The notes: generated by a model not told the origin, from the letters alone. Counted from the first letter of the stretch, positions 8,303 to 19,948 are shown. The stretch is 53,301 nucleotides of DNA from Candidatus Hydrogenedentota bacterium (GCA_016215105.1 JACRLJ010000115.1:1-53301); one strand, 5' to 3'. Made by a program: numbers and translations.

Positions 8303-10579
8303 ATGGCCCCGAAGAACGGCAATCCAACCCGGCTCGTGTACATTCACGGAATTCGCACCACGGATCGACCATCCACCTTGACCCAGAATTGGAATGAAGC
8401 GCTGTTTGGAAAGAAATTCGTCGGGCTGACGGCGTTCGCCTACTGGGCCGACATCGTGAACAAGGATTTGGAGCCAGGAATCGCCGAGAAGAAGACAGGC
8501 GAAGCCAAGAGCGTGGACCAGATCCCATTCCACGATATGCTATTGCGTGAATGGACCAAACGAAACAAAGCGCGGGCGGGCGAATTCAAGACCACCGCCC
8601 TTCCAGATTTCTTTGCGCCGCCGCTGGAACCCTTCTTACGCCTCCAGCAGGATATTAACGCCTATCTTTTCCAGCCGAAGACGCGCGCAGCAATCAACGA
8701 GCGTGTGCTGCGCCATTTGGAGCCCAGCGCCGGGCCATACCTTATCGTCGCGCACAGCCTCGGTTCCGTGATCGCCTATGTCCTGCTCCGCGATATTGCT
8801 GCCGGGAAGTATCCTGAATATAGGGCTCTCGAAGTACCCACCTTGATAACCATCGGATCTCCCCTCGGCGTCCTCAAGCCGTGGATGAAGAAGTTGACGG
8901 GAAAACCCGCCATCCCCACGATGGTCCGCACTTGGGGAAATTTATATGACTTCTATGATTGCGTCGCCGCGGATGGCGAGATTGCGAACGACTATCCCGG
9001 CGTTAAGGGCCAAAGCGTGACAGATACGAAAGTGGTCAACAAGGACCGGAAGATTATCATCTTCCCCAGTTCCCACAGCGCCACGGGATACCTGGAGACG
9101 CCCGAAGTCCGGCAGTTCGTTAATTGCGCGCTACCCACCAATTTCGCGGATCATCTGTCCACCGAAGACCGTGTCGCGCGCGATCTGCGCAACGAAACAT
9201 CGGATCACCTGGGAGCAACGCTTCCCGATTCCGAGCTCTCGACCGAAGGCCCCAAGATATCCGTACTGATCGAGCTAACCCAGGCCCAAGGTCCTGGAGA
9301 CTCCGGAATTGGCTCACTAGGCGCAAGGCACGCTGGTATTGATACGTTGGATGATCGCCGTAAGAAGTTGGTAAACGTGCTGAAAAAGGTCTGCGTGGTC
9401 AACGGCGCCGGAAAACGCGCTAGAGGCGGAAATCGGGCGGCGCCGGAAATCGAGATACTGGAACGATACGTGGCCGCAAGGATAGACCCCCGAGCGCTTG
9501 CCCGCCTCGAGGGCGCGCTGGGCGAAAAAGAGAAGATCGTACACCGCATTTGGAAGAACTCGACCAAACGGGCCTACCTCGTCAATACATCGCGGGTGCT
9601 GCAGGCCGAGGCAGCTCACGTCGGCTACTCCGCCCTCGGTGAGGGAATCACGTGGGCCGTCCTGGACACCGGGATTAGGTCGTCGCACTCGCACTTCTCA
9701 CCCTACCAAACGATAGAGAAGATATTTGACTGCACCAAGCCCGACACTCTCACCGCAAATACAAAAAGCAGCCAAACACTTCCTATCCCAATATCGAGCT
9801 CCCTTGATCCCGCCGGACATGGCACACATGTCGCCGGGATCATTGCTGGTTCCGGCCAAGCCAATCGTGTCGGCATCGCGCCCAAGGCCAAACTCCGAAT
9901 CTACAAGGTATTGGGCGACGATGGCTCGGGTGAAGACTCATTTATCATACGAGCCCTCGACCATATCCATTCCGTCAATGAACAGTCAGAGCAACTGGTC
10001 GTCCACGGCGTAAACCTCAGCCTCGGTGGTCCGTTCGATCCTGAGGTCTATGCCTGCGGTCACTCCCCGCTGTGCAAAGAACTGCGGCGCCTTTGGCGTC
10101 AGGGTGTCGTCGTATGCGTCGCCGCCGGAAACGAAGGACATACGGTGGTCTCTTCAACGGAAGGGTTTGTGCCGCTCAATACAGACCTTTCCATCGGAGA
10201 CCCCGCCAACCTCGAAGAGTGTATTGCTGTGGGCTCTATTAGCGGTGAAATGCCGCACCAATACGGAACGTCCTTCTTCTCGTCACGTGGTCCCACGGCC
10301 GACGGCCGCATCAAGCCCGACGTCGTCGCTCCCGGCGAAAAGGTGGAATCGTGCGATGCGAGACAGAACAACGCGTACGTGGCCATGAGTGGCACCAGCA
10401 TGGCGTGTCCTGCCGTTTCGGGCCTGATTGCCGCGTTCCTTTCCGTACGGCGCGAGTTCATCGGCTACCCCGACCAAGTCAAGGACATTCTCATGAGCAA
10501 CTGCACGGACCTCAAGCGCGACAAATACCACCAGGGAAGCGGCATGCCCAACCTTATCCGCATGCTAGTGTCAACCTAA
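8303..10579 (+). CDS. Alpha/beta-hydrolase fused to a subtilisin-like (S8) serine protease
   Basis: This is a 758-residue two-enzyme fusion. The N-terminal part (about residues 10-300) looks like a lipase/esterase-type alpha/beta-hydrolase. It opens RLVYIHGIRTT and has the nucleophile elbow AHSLGS (S152), then VPTLITIGSPLGVLK and a possible late catalytic His in SSHSATGYL. A linker leads to a subtilase domain from about residue 445. Its catalytic residues are D455 (VLDTGI), H506 (HGTHVAGI) and S699 (SGTSMACP), with oxyanion Asn N610 (AAGNEG). No signal peptide is visible, so both activities are probably cytoplasmic. The ATG at 8303 is chosen because GGAGG lies about 8 bases upstream; the frame is open back to 8105. 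Neighbours give no pathway. Both domain types occur as effectors in bacterial conflict proteins, so a defence or programmed-degradation role is possible but inferred. Confidence 0.85.
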   Translation: MAPKNGNPTRLVYIHGIRTTDRPSTLTQNWNEALFGKKFVGLTAFAYWADIVNKDLEPGIAEKKTGEAKSVDQIPFHDMLLREWTKRNKARAGEFKTTALPDFFAPPLEPFLRLQQDINAYLFQPKTRAAINERVLRHLEPSAGPYLIVAHSLGSVIAYVLLRDIAAGKYPEYRALEVPTLITIGSPLGVLKPWMKKLTGKPAIPTMVRTWGNLYDFYDCVAADGEIANDYPGVKGQSVTDTKVVNKDRKIIIFPSSHSATGYLETPEVRQFVNCALPTNFADHLSTEDRVARDLRNETSDHLGATLPDSELSTEGPKISVLIELTQAQGPGDSGIGSLGARHAGIDTLDDRRKKLVNVLKKVCVVNGAGKRARGGNRAAPEIEILERYVAARIDPRALARLEGALGEKEKIVHRIWKNSTKRAYLVNTSRVLQAEAAHVGYSALGEGITWAVLDTGIRSSHSHFSPYQTIEKIFDCTKPDTLTANTKSSQTLPIPISSSLDPAGHGTHVAGIIAGSGQANRVGIAPKAKLRIYKVLGDDGSGEDSFIIRALDHIHSVNEQSEQLVVHGVNLSLGGPFDPEVYACGHSPLCKELRRLWRQGVVVCVAAGNEGHTVVSSTEGFVPLNTDLSIGDPANLEECIAVGSISGEMPHQYGTSFFSSRGPTADGRIKPDVVAPGEKVESCDARQNNAYVAMSGTSMACPAVSGLIAAFLSVRREFIGYPDQVKDILMSNCTDLKRDKYHQGSGMPNLIRMLVST

Positions 10580-10623
10580 GAAACTGGCGCGATACTCCAA
10601 GGAAATCTAACGTACGGTGTAAC

Positions 10624-10664
10624 GCCGGCGTCCTCACCGGCAATTGAGCCGCGAGGATGCCGGC
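10624..10664. repeat. Long-looped inverted repeat after the hydrolase-protease gene
   Basis: The arms at 10624-10635 and 10653-10664 (GCCGGCGTCCTC and GAGGATGCCGGC) are complementary apart from one G-T pair, with 17 bases between. It lies 45 bases after the protease stop, so it may act as a transcript-end hairpin; no T-run follows. A related gatgccgg-gctaca element occurs near 46082. Confidence 0.45.
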
Positions 10665-10851
10665 GCTACAGCCCTGTGCCATAGCGCGAGGAACTCTGGC
10701 GGATTCTGACAATTCCCGCGTCGAGACGAATGGGGAGAGCCGTCGTCCTCAACCGCCGCAATCCCGGCACAATTCTTTGTTGGACGCTCGATAGGGAAGT
10801 GTGACCACCCTGAGATCATCGCCCTGCCGCCCTCATGCCGCAATGGTATCC

Positions 10852-11011
10852 ACGGCCCTGAAAGGGTCGCGCTATCGCAGCAGATGATGTAGGAGTCCAG
10901 GGGACCGGCGGCGTCTTACGGCCCTGAAAGGGCCGCGCTATCGCAGCCCAGGGCAACGCCCTGGGAACATACGACAGCCCCGGCGACAGCCCTGAAAGGG
11001 CGAGCTATCAC
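10852..11011. repeat. Three copies of a CCCTGAAAGGG palindromic repeat
   Basis: Copies at 10852-10881 and 10918-10947 differ at one of 30 bases. A third, shorter and more diverged copy starts at 10986. Each contains the small palindrome CCCTGAAAGGG (or GGT) followed by a GCTATC motif. The spacing is irregular and there are no spacers of uniform length, so this is not a CRISPR. Confidence 0.7.
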
Positions 11012-11118
11012 CCACGCGCGCTCAACAATCGACGAGACAGAAGCTTCGCGATACCACGCCCATTCAACGCCCTGGGACGTCCGCGCGGCTGCCTCCCGAT
11101 CGATTCACAGTGGATTTC

Positions 11119-11148
11119 TTGACAGTGCTTTTTTGCGTATGGTATGAT
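11119..11148 (+). promoter_or_regulatory. Strong sigma-70 promoter of the tRNA-tig-clpP unit
   Basis: A perfect TTGACA (11119-11124), an 18-base spacer and TATGAT (11143-11148) lie 15 bases before tRNA-Gly. Because the three tRNAs and tig follow with short gaps, this promoter may drive the whole tRNA-tig-clpP transcript. Confidence 0.7.
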
Positions 11149-11162
11149 TCGCAAACCGTTGA

Positions 11163-11237
<75 letters not shown>

Positions 11238-11251
11238 GTTTTTTTTTGCGT

Positions 11252-11327
11252 GGGCCGCTAGCTCAGTTGGTAGAGCAGGTGACTCTTAATCACAAGGTCG
11301 TGGGTTCGACTCCCTCGCGGCCCACCA
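11252..11327 (+). tRNA. tRNA-Lys (anticodon CTT)
   Basis: The acceptor arms GGGCCGC/GCGGCCC pair fully. The seven-base anticodon loop CTCTTAA gives anticodon CTT, which reads AAG. The T-loop is GGTTCGACTCC, the discriminator is A, and CCA is encoded. Confidence 0.94.
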
Positions 11328-11422
11328 ATCACTAAATACCAATTTTCGCGGAAGAACCGTGGTCACGGCGCACGAGTTCGCCTGCGGGGCAGGCGGTAGC
11401 CGTTCCCGAGCAAAAGGACCAG

Positions 11423-11507
11423 GGGCGAGTGGCGGAATTGGCAGACGCGCTGGACTTAGGATCCAGTGTCGAAAGATGTGCGGGTTCGAGTCCCGCCTCG
11501 CCCACCA
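11423..11507 (+). tRNA. tRNA-Leu (anticodon TAG)
   Basis: The acceptor arms GGGCGAG/CTCGCCC pair fully. The anticodon stem CTGGA/TCCAG encloses CTTAGGA, anticodon TAG. A long variable arm, the class II layout of leucine tRNAs, is present. Discriminator A and CCA are encoded. It ends only 22 bases before the tig start, so tig mRNA is probably released by tRNA processing. Confidence 0.94.
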
Positions 11508-11529
11508 ACCTGAAAAGAGTTCAAATATC

Positions 11530-13047
11530 ATGAGCGACGACGAAGCCAAGAAGAGCGCCAAAGGCGATAGCGCCACGACCACCGCTACGGAAAGCGATAG
11601 TCACGAGCATGATCACGCTCACGAACATGAGCATGATCATGAACATGGCCACCACCATCACGGCCACCATCATCACCATCACGATGATGAAATTACTTTC
11701 GTAGAAGAACCCCAGTTCGACGTTGACTACAAGGGCGAATGCGCCTACGAAGTCAAGGTTACCATCCCCGTCGCCAACGAAAAAGAACAGGCCGGGAAAA
11801 TGTACGACGAACTGGCCGACGACGCCGAATTGCCGGGCTTCCGCAAGGGCAAGGCCCCGCGGCGCCTCATCGAGCGCAAGTTCGCCAAGGCCGTCCGAGG
11901 CGAAGTCGACGCGAAACTCGTCGGCGCCGCGTTCAAGAAACTCGTCAAAGACAAATCCCTCAAGCCCATCGGAACGCCCGATATCGAGGGTCTCGACGCG
12001 CAGACCGAGCGCAAGGACGATGAACCGCTTTCGTTCACGCTTAAGTTCGAGGTATCGCCCCGCGTCGAGCTCGGCAAATACCGCGGTATTCAAGTTGAAC
12101 GCCCGATTGTCACCATCGAAGACGGTGACATCGACGAATACATCACAAGTTTGCGAACCAACGCCGCCATTTTCGAGACACTGGAAGGCGGCGTCGCCGC
12201 GGACGGCGATCAAGTCGTCATCGATTTCAAAGGCACAATCGATGGTGAAGCCTTTGCCGGCGGGTCCGCGGAGAAATACCCCTACGTGTTAGGCACGAAG
12301 CGTCTCTTCCCCGAGTTCGAGCAGGTCCTTCTGGGAGTTTCCCCGGGAGACGAGACCTCGTGCGAAGTAACTTTTCCCGAGGACTACTTCAATCCGCAGA
12401 TTCAGGGTAAGAAGGCGTCGTTTGCCATCAAGGTAAGTGAAGTAAAGCGCCGCAATGTCCCCGAATTGACGGAAGATTTCGCGAAACAGAGCGGGTACGA
12501 GAGTATCGAGGATCTCCGCGCAAAGGTCGCCGACCAATTGCGGGCCAGCTCGGAATCTCAGAGTGACCGCATCGCCGAAAACCGGGCGCTGAAGGCGATC
12601 ATCGAGTCAAGTACATTCGAAATCCCCAAGACCGTTTTCGCCGCGGTTACTCAGGACGTCGAGGAACAGGAAGTCCGTCGGCTCATGTCCATGCGCATTC
12701 CGATGGACAAGATCGAAGAAAAGCGCGCCGAAATCCACCAGCGCGCCGAAGAATCTGCCCTCGAGGACATCAAGGCCCTGACCGTCCTCACGGAGATCGG
12801 TGACGCCGAAGGCGTGGAAGTAACCGACGAGGATTTCGAGCGCGAACTCGAACCGATCGCTCAGCGTAATCGCGTTGGCGTCAAGGCGCTCGCGCAATAC
12901 CTCGAACAAGAGGGGCAGCGCAACACTTACGAAGGCCGCGTGTTCCGAGCCAAAGCCCTCGCCGTTGTGATGCAGCACGCGGAAGTCACTAATAAAGAAG
13001 TGCCGCGCGACGAGATCGAAGCGGAAGCGCAATCGACCCAGGAGTAA
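11530..13047 (+). CDS. tig: Trigger factor with a histidine-rich N-terminal extension
   Basis: Trigger factor is the ribosome-bound chaperone and peptidyl-prolyl isomerase that meets nascent chains at the exit tunnel. The ribosome-docking signature GFRKGKAP is at residues 103-110. The FKBP-type domain follows (DQVVIDFKGTIDGEAFAGG, FPEFEQVLLGVSPGDE), then the C-terminal substrate cradle. The protein has 505 residues, longer than the usual 430-450 because of a 54-residue N-terminal extension. Residues 25-51 of it contain 18 histidines alternating with Glu and Asp. Such stretches bind Ni, Zn or Co in other proteins, but that role here is inferred. The ATG at 11530 follows GAAAAGAG; the upstream frame overlaps tRNA-Leu and is rejected. 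Its stop is 9 bases before clpP. Confidence 0.95.
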   Translation: MSDDEAKKSAKGDSATTTATESDSHEHDHAHEHEHDHEHGHHHHGHHHHHHDDEITFVEEPQFDVDYKGECAYEVKVTIPVANEKEQAGKMYDELADDAELPGFRKGKAPRRLIERKFAKAVRGEVDAKLVGAAFKKLVKDKSLKPIGTPDIEGLDAQTERKDDEPLSFTLKFEVSPRVELGKYRGIQVERPIVTIEDGDIDEYITSLRTNAAIFETLEGGVAADGDQVVIDFKGTIDGEAFAGGSAEKYPYVLGTKRLFPEFEQVLLGVSPGDETSCEVTFPEDYFNPQIQGKKASFAIKVSEVKRRNVPELTEDFAKQSGYESIEDLRAKVADQLRASSESQSDRIAENRALKAIIESSTFEIPKTVFAAVTQDVEEQEVRRLMSMRIPMDKIEEKRAEIHQRAEESALEDIKALTVLTEIGDAEGVEVTDEDFERELEPIAQRNRVGVKALAQYLEQEGQRNTYEGRVFRAKALAVVMQHAEVTNKEVPRDEIEAEAQSTQE

Positions 13048-13056
13048 CGCAACCCC

Positions 13057-13653
13057 ATGGACGTCCGTGCGGTTACCATTTACGAGCAAACCAGCCGGGG
13101 CGAGCGGCCCTACGATATTTACTCGCGGCTGCTGGCCGATCGCATCATCTTCTTGGGCATGCCCATAGACGACTACGTGGCCAACTACATTATCGCGCAG
13201 TTGCTCTTCCTCGAGGCGGAAGATCCCGACAAAGACATCAGTTTGTACATCAATTCCCCCGGTGGAAGTGTGACTGCGGGCTTGGCTATTTACGACACCA
13301 TGCAGTTTATCAAACCCGCCATCTCGACCATCTGCCTCGGCCAGGCGGCAAGTATGGGCGCCGTACTGCTAAGCGCCGGCGCCAAGGGAAAACGCTATGC
13401 GTTGCCCTATTCGCGTTTCTTGCTTCATCAGCCCATGGGTGGAGTGCAGGGACAGGCCTCTGACATTGACATCCAGGCCCGCGAAATCATCCGCATCCGT
13501 GAGATGATCGACGATATCCTCGTCAAGCACACCGGACAGCCCCTGGAAGTCATTCGGCGCGACAGTGATAGGGATTTCTTCATGGGAGCGGTCGAGGCCA
13601 AGAACTATGGCCTGGTGGACGAAATCCTATCACGTGACAAGGTAAAGACTTAA
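13057..13653 (+). CDS. clpP: ATP-dependent Clp protease proteolytic subunit
   Basis: ClpP forms the two-ring proteolytic barrel that degrades proteins unfolded by ClpX or ClpA. The 198-residue sequence has all expected elements. The catalytic triad is S99 (GQAASMGA), H124 (LLHQPMGG) and D173 (in SDRDFF). The N-terminal [16 protein letters not shown] and the SPGGSV oxyanion loop are also present. GGAG, overlapping the end of tig, lies a suitable distance before the ATG, so tig and clpP are probably co-transcribed. The order tig-clpP-clpX-lon-engB is a classic conserved cluster. No frameshift or unusual residue was seen. Confidence 0.97.
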   Translation: MDVRAVTIYEQTSRGERPYDIYSRLLADRIIFLGMPIDDYVANYIIAQLLFLEAEDPDKDISLYINSPGGSVTAGLAIYDTMQFIKPAISTICLGQAASMGAVLLSAGAKGKRYALPYSRFLLHQPMGGVQGQASDIDIQAREIIRIREMIDDILVKHTGQPLEVIRRDSDRDFFMGAVEAKNYGLVDEILSRDKVKT

Positions 13654-13893
13654 GAAACTACATTAAAGGTTCCGTCTTCCAATCGTGGGCCAGGAGTGGC
13701 CACGTCCTCTCGCGATTTCCGCAGCTTCCGGTTGTAAGAATGGAACATTTAATGGCAGAATGGAATTAGCTCTAGTGTCGGCGCGGCGCACATGGATGCG
13801 TAACCCGCTTCGACGATGAGTTTGCGCCCACTTCGCCAGTCTGCAAGAACACCGCCGGGCAAAGTGAGCCTTCTCCGGGTACGGAGAAAACTG
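13654..13893. other. Intergenic region between clpP and clpX
   Basis: Nothing gene-like is seen between the clpP stop and the clpX promoter. The minus-strand frame across this region is antisense to the start of clpX and has no family features. Confidence 0.5.
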
Positions 13894-13923
13894 TTGACAG
13901 AATCGCCCTGAAAGTGTTATATA
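13894..13923 (+). promoter_or_regulatory. Sigma-70 promoter of clpX
   Basis: TTGACA (13894-13899), an 18-base spacer and TATATA (13918-13923) lie just upstream of clpX, with the ATG at 13960. clpX therefore probably has its own promoter besides any read-through from clpP. Confidence 0.65.
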
Positions 13924-13959
13924 GAGAACTGGCGATTGTGTCCGACGAAGGAGGTACCC

Positions 13960-15237
13960 ATGGCTCCGCACCGTAATCGAACTGACGTCCCTACCTGTTC
14001 CTTTTGCGGCAAACGGCACGACGAGGTCAACAAGCTTATCGCCGGCCCTGATGTGAACATTTGCGACGAGTGCGTTGCCTTGTGCGGCGATATTGTCGCC
14101 GAAGATAAAGCGCGTAAAGGGGTTACGCGCACCATGAAGGTCCCGAAGCCCGCCGAAATCAAACAATTCCTCGACCAATATGTCATCGGTCAGGAATGGG
14201 CCAAGCGAATCCTCTCCGTTGCCGTCCACAACCACTACAAGCGTATTGGAACCGGCGGCGAAATCGACGGAGTCGAAATCCAAAAGTCCAACGTACTCTT
14301 GGTAGGGCCATCAGGCTGCGGCAAGACCCTTCTCGCCCAAAGCTTGGCAAAAATGCTCGATGTCCCATTTGCCGTCGTCGACGCTACGACCCTTACCGAA
14401 GCCGGATACGTTGGTGATGACGTTGAGAATGTCATTCTCAAGCTTCTGCAATCGGCGGAATTCGACTCGACCCGCGCCGAAACCGGAATTATCTACATTG
14501 ACGAAATCGACAAGATCGCCCGCAAGGGTGACAGCCCGTCCATCACCCGCGACGTATCCGGCGAAGGCGTGCAGCAGGCGCTCCTGAAGCTGCTCGAAGG
14601 CACCGTCGCCAATGTCCCCCCGCAAGGCGGCCGGAAGCATCCTCAGCAGGAATGTATTCAAGTCGATACGACCAATATTCTGTTTATCTGCGGCGGCGCG
14701 TTTAACGGCCTGGAATCCATCATCGAGCGCCGTACGCGCAAGAGCGTTATCGGCTTCAACGCCGACATCAAGTCGAAGAAAGACCGCAAGATCGGCGAGC
14801 TGCTGGAAATGGTCGAGCCGGAGGACCTCATCAAGTTCGGGATGATTCCCGAATTCTCCGGGCGTCTTCCCATTATCGCCACCCTGCATGAGCTGTCGAG
14901 GGAGGACTTGGTTCGCATCCTAGTCGAACCCCGGAACGCCTTGGCGCGCCAGTTCGAGAAACTATTCGAAATGGAAAACGTCAAACTCAAGTTTCAGGAA
15001 GAAGCGTTCGAGGCCATCGCGAATCTGGCCATCGAAAAGGACACCGGAGCGCGTGGACTGCGGTCCATCCTCGAAGAAATCATGCTCAATGTCATGTACG
15101 AGGTCCCGTCGCGCAAAGACGTACGCGAATGCATCATCACCGCGGGAGTCGTTCGCACCGGCGAAGAACCCTTGCTCGTATACGAGGGTGGAGCTCAACA
15201 AGACAAGGCCGACAACAGCAAATCGGCGCTGGCGTGA
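13960..15237 (+). CDS. clpX: ATP-dependent Clp protease ATP-binding subunit ClpX
   Basis: ClpX is the AAA+ unfoldase that recognises tagged substrates and feeds them into ClpP. The N-terminal zinc-binding domain ([11 protein letters not shown] with a later CDECVALC) is followed by the AAA+ module. Walker A is GPSGCGKT (K122), Walker B is [11 protein letters not shown], and the pore-loop [10 protein letters not shown] is present. The ClpP-docking IGF loop appears as VIGFNAD. The length of 425 residues is normal. The ATG at 13960 has a near-perfect AAGGAGGT site; a GTG-started frame 24 bases upstream would include that site and is rejected. Confidence 0.97.
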   Translation: MAPHRNRTDVPTCSFCGKRHDEVNKLIAGPDVNICDECVALCGDIVAEDKARKGVTRTMKVPKPAEIKQFLDQYVIGQEWAKRILSVAVHNHYKRIGTGGEIDGVEIQKSNVLLVGPSGCGKTLLAQSLAKMLDVPFAVVDATTLTEAGYVGDDVENVILKLLQSAEFDSTRAETGIIYIDEIDKIARKGDSPSITRDVSGEGVQQALLKLLEGTVANVPPQGGRKHPQQECIQVDTTNILFICGGAFNGLESIIERRTRKSVIGFNADIKSKKDRKIGELLEMVEPEDLIKFGMIPEFSGRLPIIATLHELSREDLVRILVEPRNALARQFEKLFEMENVKLKFQEEAFEAIANLAIEKDTGARGLRSILEEIMLNVMYEVPSRKDVRECIITAGVVRTGEEPLLVYEGGAQQDKADNSKSALA

Positions 15238-15542
15238 TCCAGTCCTGGTTCGCTATACCATGGACCGGCGCATGCGGCATCGAGAACGCTTTCCGCGCAA
15301 CTTCCAGTTCGAATTCAGCATGCGGGGCGGATCGTTCTGACGTATTACAGATGACATAACGCGTTTTCACGGCGCAAGAGGGCGCGTGTTATCGATGCCG
15401 GGAGAGGAAGTTCTCTTTCCCGGCTACACTTATATCTGTACGGGTCGGGTTGGACAGGCGCCGTGTCGTGCAAAGGAACCACCCGTGACAGACGACCTCC
15501 TGCCCCGTCATCGAGGCACTAGAGTTCCAGAGGATGAATTCC
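15238..15542. other. Intergenic region between clpX and lon
   Basis: About 300 bases with no convincing gene. It contains a hairpin at 15397-15424 and probably the lon promoter, but no clear -35/-10 pair could be chosen by eye. Confidence 0.5.
15397..15424 (+). terminator. Possible terminator or regulatory hairpin between clpX and lon
   Basis: GCCGGGA (15397-15403) pairs with TCCCGGC (15418-15424), and weaker pairs extend the stem inward. No T-run follows, so a classic intrinsic terminator is doubtful; a role in the lon leader is equally possible. Confidence 0.35.
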
Positions 15543-17887
<2,345 letters not shown>

Positions 17888-17891
<4 letters not shown>

Positions 17892-18469
17892 AGATTCCGC
17901 CCGCGCGCTACGTAAAAAGCGCCATGCTGCCCAGCCAATTCCCAAAGGACCGGCGGCCCGAGATCGCCTTCGTCGGCAGATCAAACGTGGGCAAGTCGAG
18001 CCTGCTCAATGCGCTCCTCCAGCGCAAGGAGCTCGCCAAGACCAGCTCTACGCCAGGCAAGACCCAAACGATTAACTTCTTCGAGATCGGCGGAAAATTC
18101 TATTTCGTCGATTTGCCGGGCTACGGCTTCGCCAAAGTCCCCGTCGACGTCAAAGAAGCGTGGGGGAGACTCATGACCGGCTACCTCAGCAGCCGAGAAC
18201 CCCTTCGGCTGGTCATCGTCCTCCTTGACCTGCGCCACCCGCCCACGGACAAAGATGTCGAAATGCTCGAGCTGATCGAGGAGGCCCAGAAACCCACCGT
18301 ACTCGTCGCCACCAAGAGCGACAAACTCACCCGCGCCCAACGCACCGAAAACCTGCAAATCCTCCGCACCCGGCTCGCCCTCGACGACGATGCTCTCGTC
18401 ATTCCTTTCTCCGCCGTCACCGGTGACGGCAAGAAAGAACTCTGGGACGTAATCAACGGCTGCGTCTGA
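17888..18469 (+). CDS. engB: Ribosome biogenesis GTPase YsxC/EngB
   Basis: EngB is an essential TRAFAC-class GTPase needed for large ribosomal subunit assembly. The 193-residue protein has G1 GRSNVGKSS, G2 region TSSTPGKTQ, G3 DLPGYG, G4 TKSD and G5 FSAVTG, all in order with normal spacing. It overlaps the lon stop by four bases. This pairing is seen in many bacteria and supports the assignment. Nothing irregular was seen. Confidence 0.96.
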
Positions 18470-18664
18470 GTTGATTCCCGCCAAAACCTGTCACGGGGGC
18501 CTCATCTTGACCGAGCGCCAATCCGCGTGGATAATGGCGCGTTTGCCGCGCTCCCGCGAGGCGGCTGGCAAAGTAGGTCTCGGCTGCGATGGCGCATGGC
18601 TATCGAGGGCGAAAGGGCCGCGTTTAGGGTCAATGACGGATGGGCAATCGGGAAGGGCAACCAC

Positions 18665-19948
18665 GTGAGTCAAGATGTCCAGGAAGGCGCGGATCCCGCG
18701 TTCATCGATCAGCTTTGCTCTGAGTGCGGGAAGCCTCTGCGCATTCCGGTACAATTTGAAGGTCAATTTGGTACCTGTCGGCACTGCGGCGCGACAATCC
18801 TCGCGGAACACGCCTCGAGGCTCAGAAAACCAGTGATCATCGCCCCGCAGAGCACTCGCCTGCTGTCGCTTGACGTACTCCGCGGTTTCGACATGTTCTG
18901 GATCATCGGCACCGACTCCCTATGCGAAGCATTGGAGAAGGCAAGTGGGGGAGAGGCCGCGCCGGGACTGATCAAAGGTGTCGCACATCAACTGAAGCAC
19001 GTCCCGTGGAAGGGGTTCGTTTTCTACGATCTCATATTCCCCTTGTTCGTGTTCATCGTGGGGATGTCCGCCGTGTTCTCCCTCAACAAGATCATCGAGC
19101 GCGACGGCAAAGTCGGCGCCTTCAAACGAATCGCGCGGCGGGCAGCATCCCTGTTCCTAATCGGCGTGCTATACGACGTCATAGACTGCCTCTACAGCGG
19201 TGGCATGAAAGAGGTCCTTGACGAGAACTTGATCTGCGGCGTGCTGCAGCGTATCGCATTGTGTTACCTGATTACGGGCACGCTGCTGTGTTTGCTCGAA
19301 CTGCGCGGCCTAATCGTAACCTTCGTCGTGTTGCTGGCCGGCTATTGGGCGGCGCTGAGTTTCATTCCCGCGCCCGGCGAATCCCAAGTCGTGTTCGAGC
19401 GAGGCCGGAACATCATCCACTACATCGATCAGACCTACCTGCCATACCACGGAACCGACCCCGAAAGTCTGATGACCACGTTCGGGGCAATCTGCTCGTG
19501 TCTATTGGGAGCCTTCACCGCCTTCCTCATTCGCGAGTCAGGGTGGGACGAACGCGAACAGGCAAAATGGTTTCTCATAGGGGGTCTCGCGATGGTGATC
19601 TTGGGATACCTATGGGGCATCCAAATCCCCATCATCAAACGCTTGTGGACGCCTTCGTACATATTCGTGGCGGGCGGTTACAGTTTGATGTTGCTCGGCC
19701 TCTTTATTTGGGTCGTGGATGTCCAGGAATGGCAATCGTGGACCGCGCCCTTCCTATGGATCGGCGCCAACTCGATGGCGGTCTACCTTTTTGGAAATTT
19801 CGTCAGGCCTGCCGAGTGGTTGACCGTACTCTCCGGCGGCCATTCCGTCGGCGCCGGCGCCGAAGCGTTTCTGGCCTTGTTGAGAGTGGGCCTCGCGGTT
19901 GGATTCGTCTACTTCTTACACAAGAAGGAAATCTACATTCGGGTGTAG
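18665..19948 (+). CDS. Zinc-ribbon-tagged membrane acyltransferase (DUF5009/heparan-glucosaminide N-acetyltransferase-like)
   Basis: This is a multi-spanning membrane protein of about 427 residues. After the start comes a small zinc ribbon (LCSECGKPL then CRHCGATI, two CxxC pairs). The membrane part follows: RLLSLDVLRGFDMFWIIG, then about ten hydrophobic helices. R-x-x-S-x-D-x-x-R-G is the signature of the HGSNAT/DUF5009 acyltransferase group, which moves acetyl groups across a membrane to amino sugars. The substrate here is unknown. The GTG at 18665 is chosen because it follows GGGAAGGG and gives a compact N-terminus; the frame is open back to 18527. Zinc ribbons on unrelated membrane proteins occur in PVC-type genomes. 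It stands alone after engB. Confidence 0.75.
   Translation: MSQDVQEGADPAFIDQLCSECGKPLRIPVQFEGQFGTCRHCGATILAEHASRLRKPVIIAPQSTRLLSLDVLRGFDMFWIIGTDSLCEALEKASGGEAAPGLIKGVAHQLKHVPWKGFVFYDLIFPLFVFIVGMSAVFSLNKIIERDGKVGAFKRIARRAASLFLIGVLYDVIDCLYSGGMKEVLDENLICGVLQRIALCYLITGTLLCLLELRGLIVTFVVLLAGYWAALSFIPAPGESQVVFERGRNIIHYIDQTYLPYHGTDPESLMTTFGAICSCLLGAFTAFLIRESGWDEREQAKWFLIGGLAMVILGYLWGIQIPIIKRLWTPSYIFVAGGYSLMLLGLFIWVVDVQEWQSWTAPFLWIGANSMAVYLFGNFVRPAEWLTVLSGGHSVGAGAEAFLALLRVGLAVGFVYFLHKKEIYIRV

Larger units (their letters stand above)
10580..11118. other. Repeat-rich intergenic region before the tRNA cluster
   Basis: About 540 bases without a convincing gene. It holds an inverted repeat at 10624-10664 and three CCCTGAAAGGG-type repeats at 10852-11011 (listed separately). 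The right end runs into the tRNA promoter at 11119. Short frames here have no family resemblance. Confidence 0.6.

Noticed and set aside
10852-11011. Possible CRISPR array
   Set aside because: Only three repeats, degenerate, with unequal spacing and no cas genes in the window.
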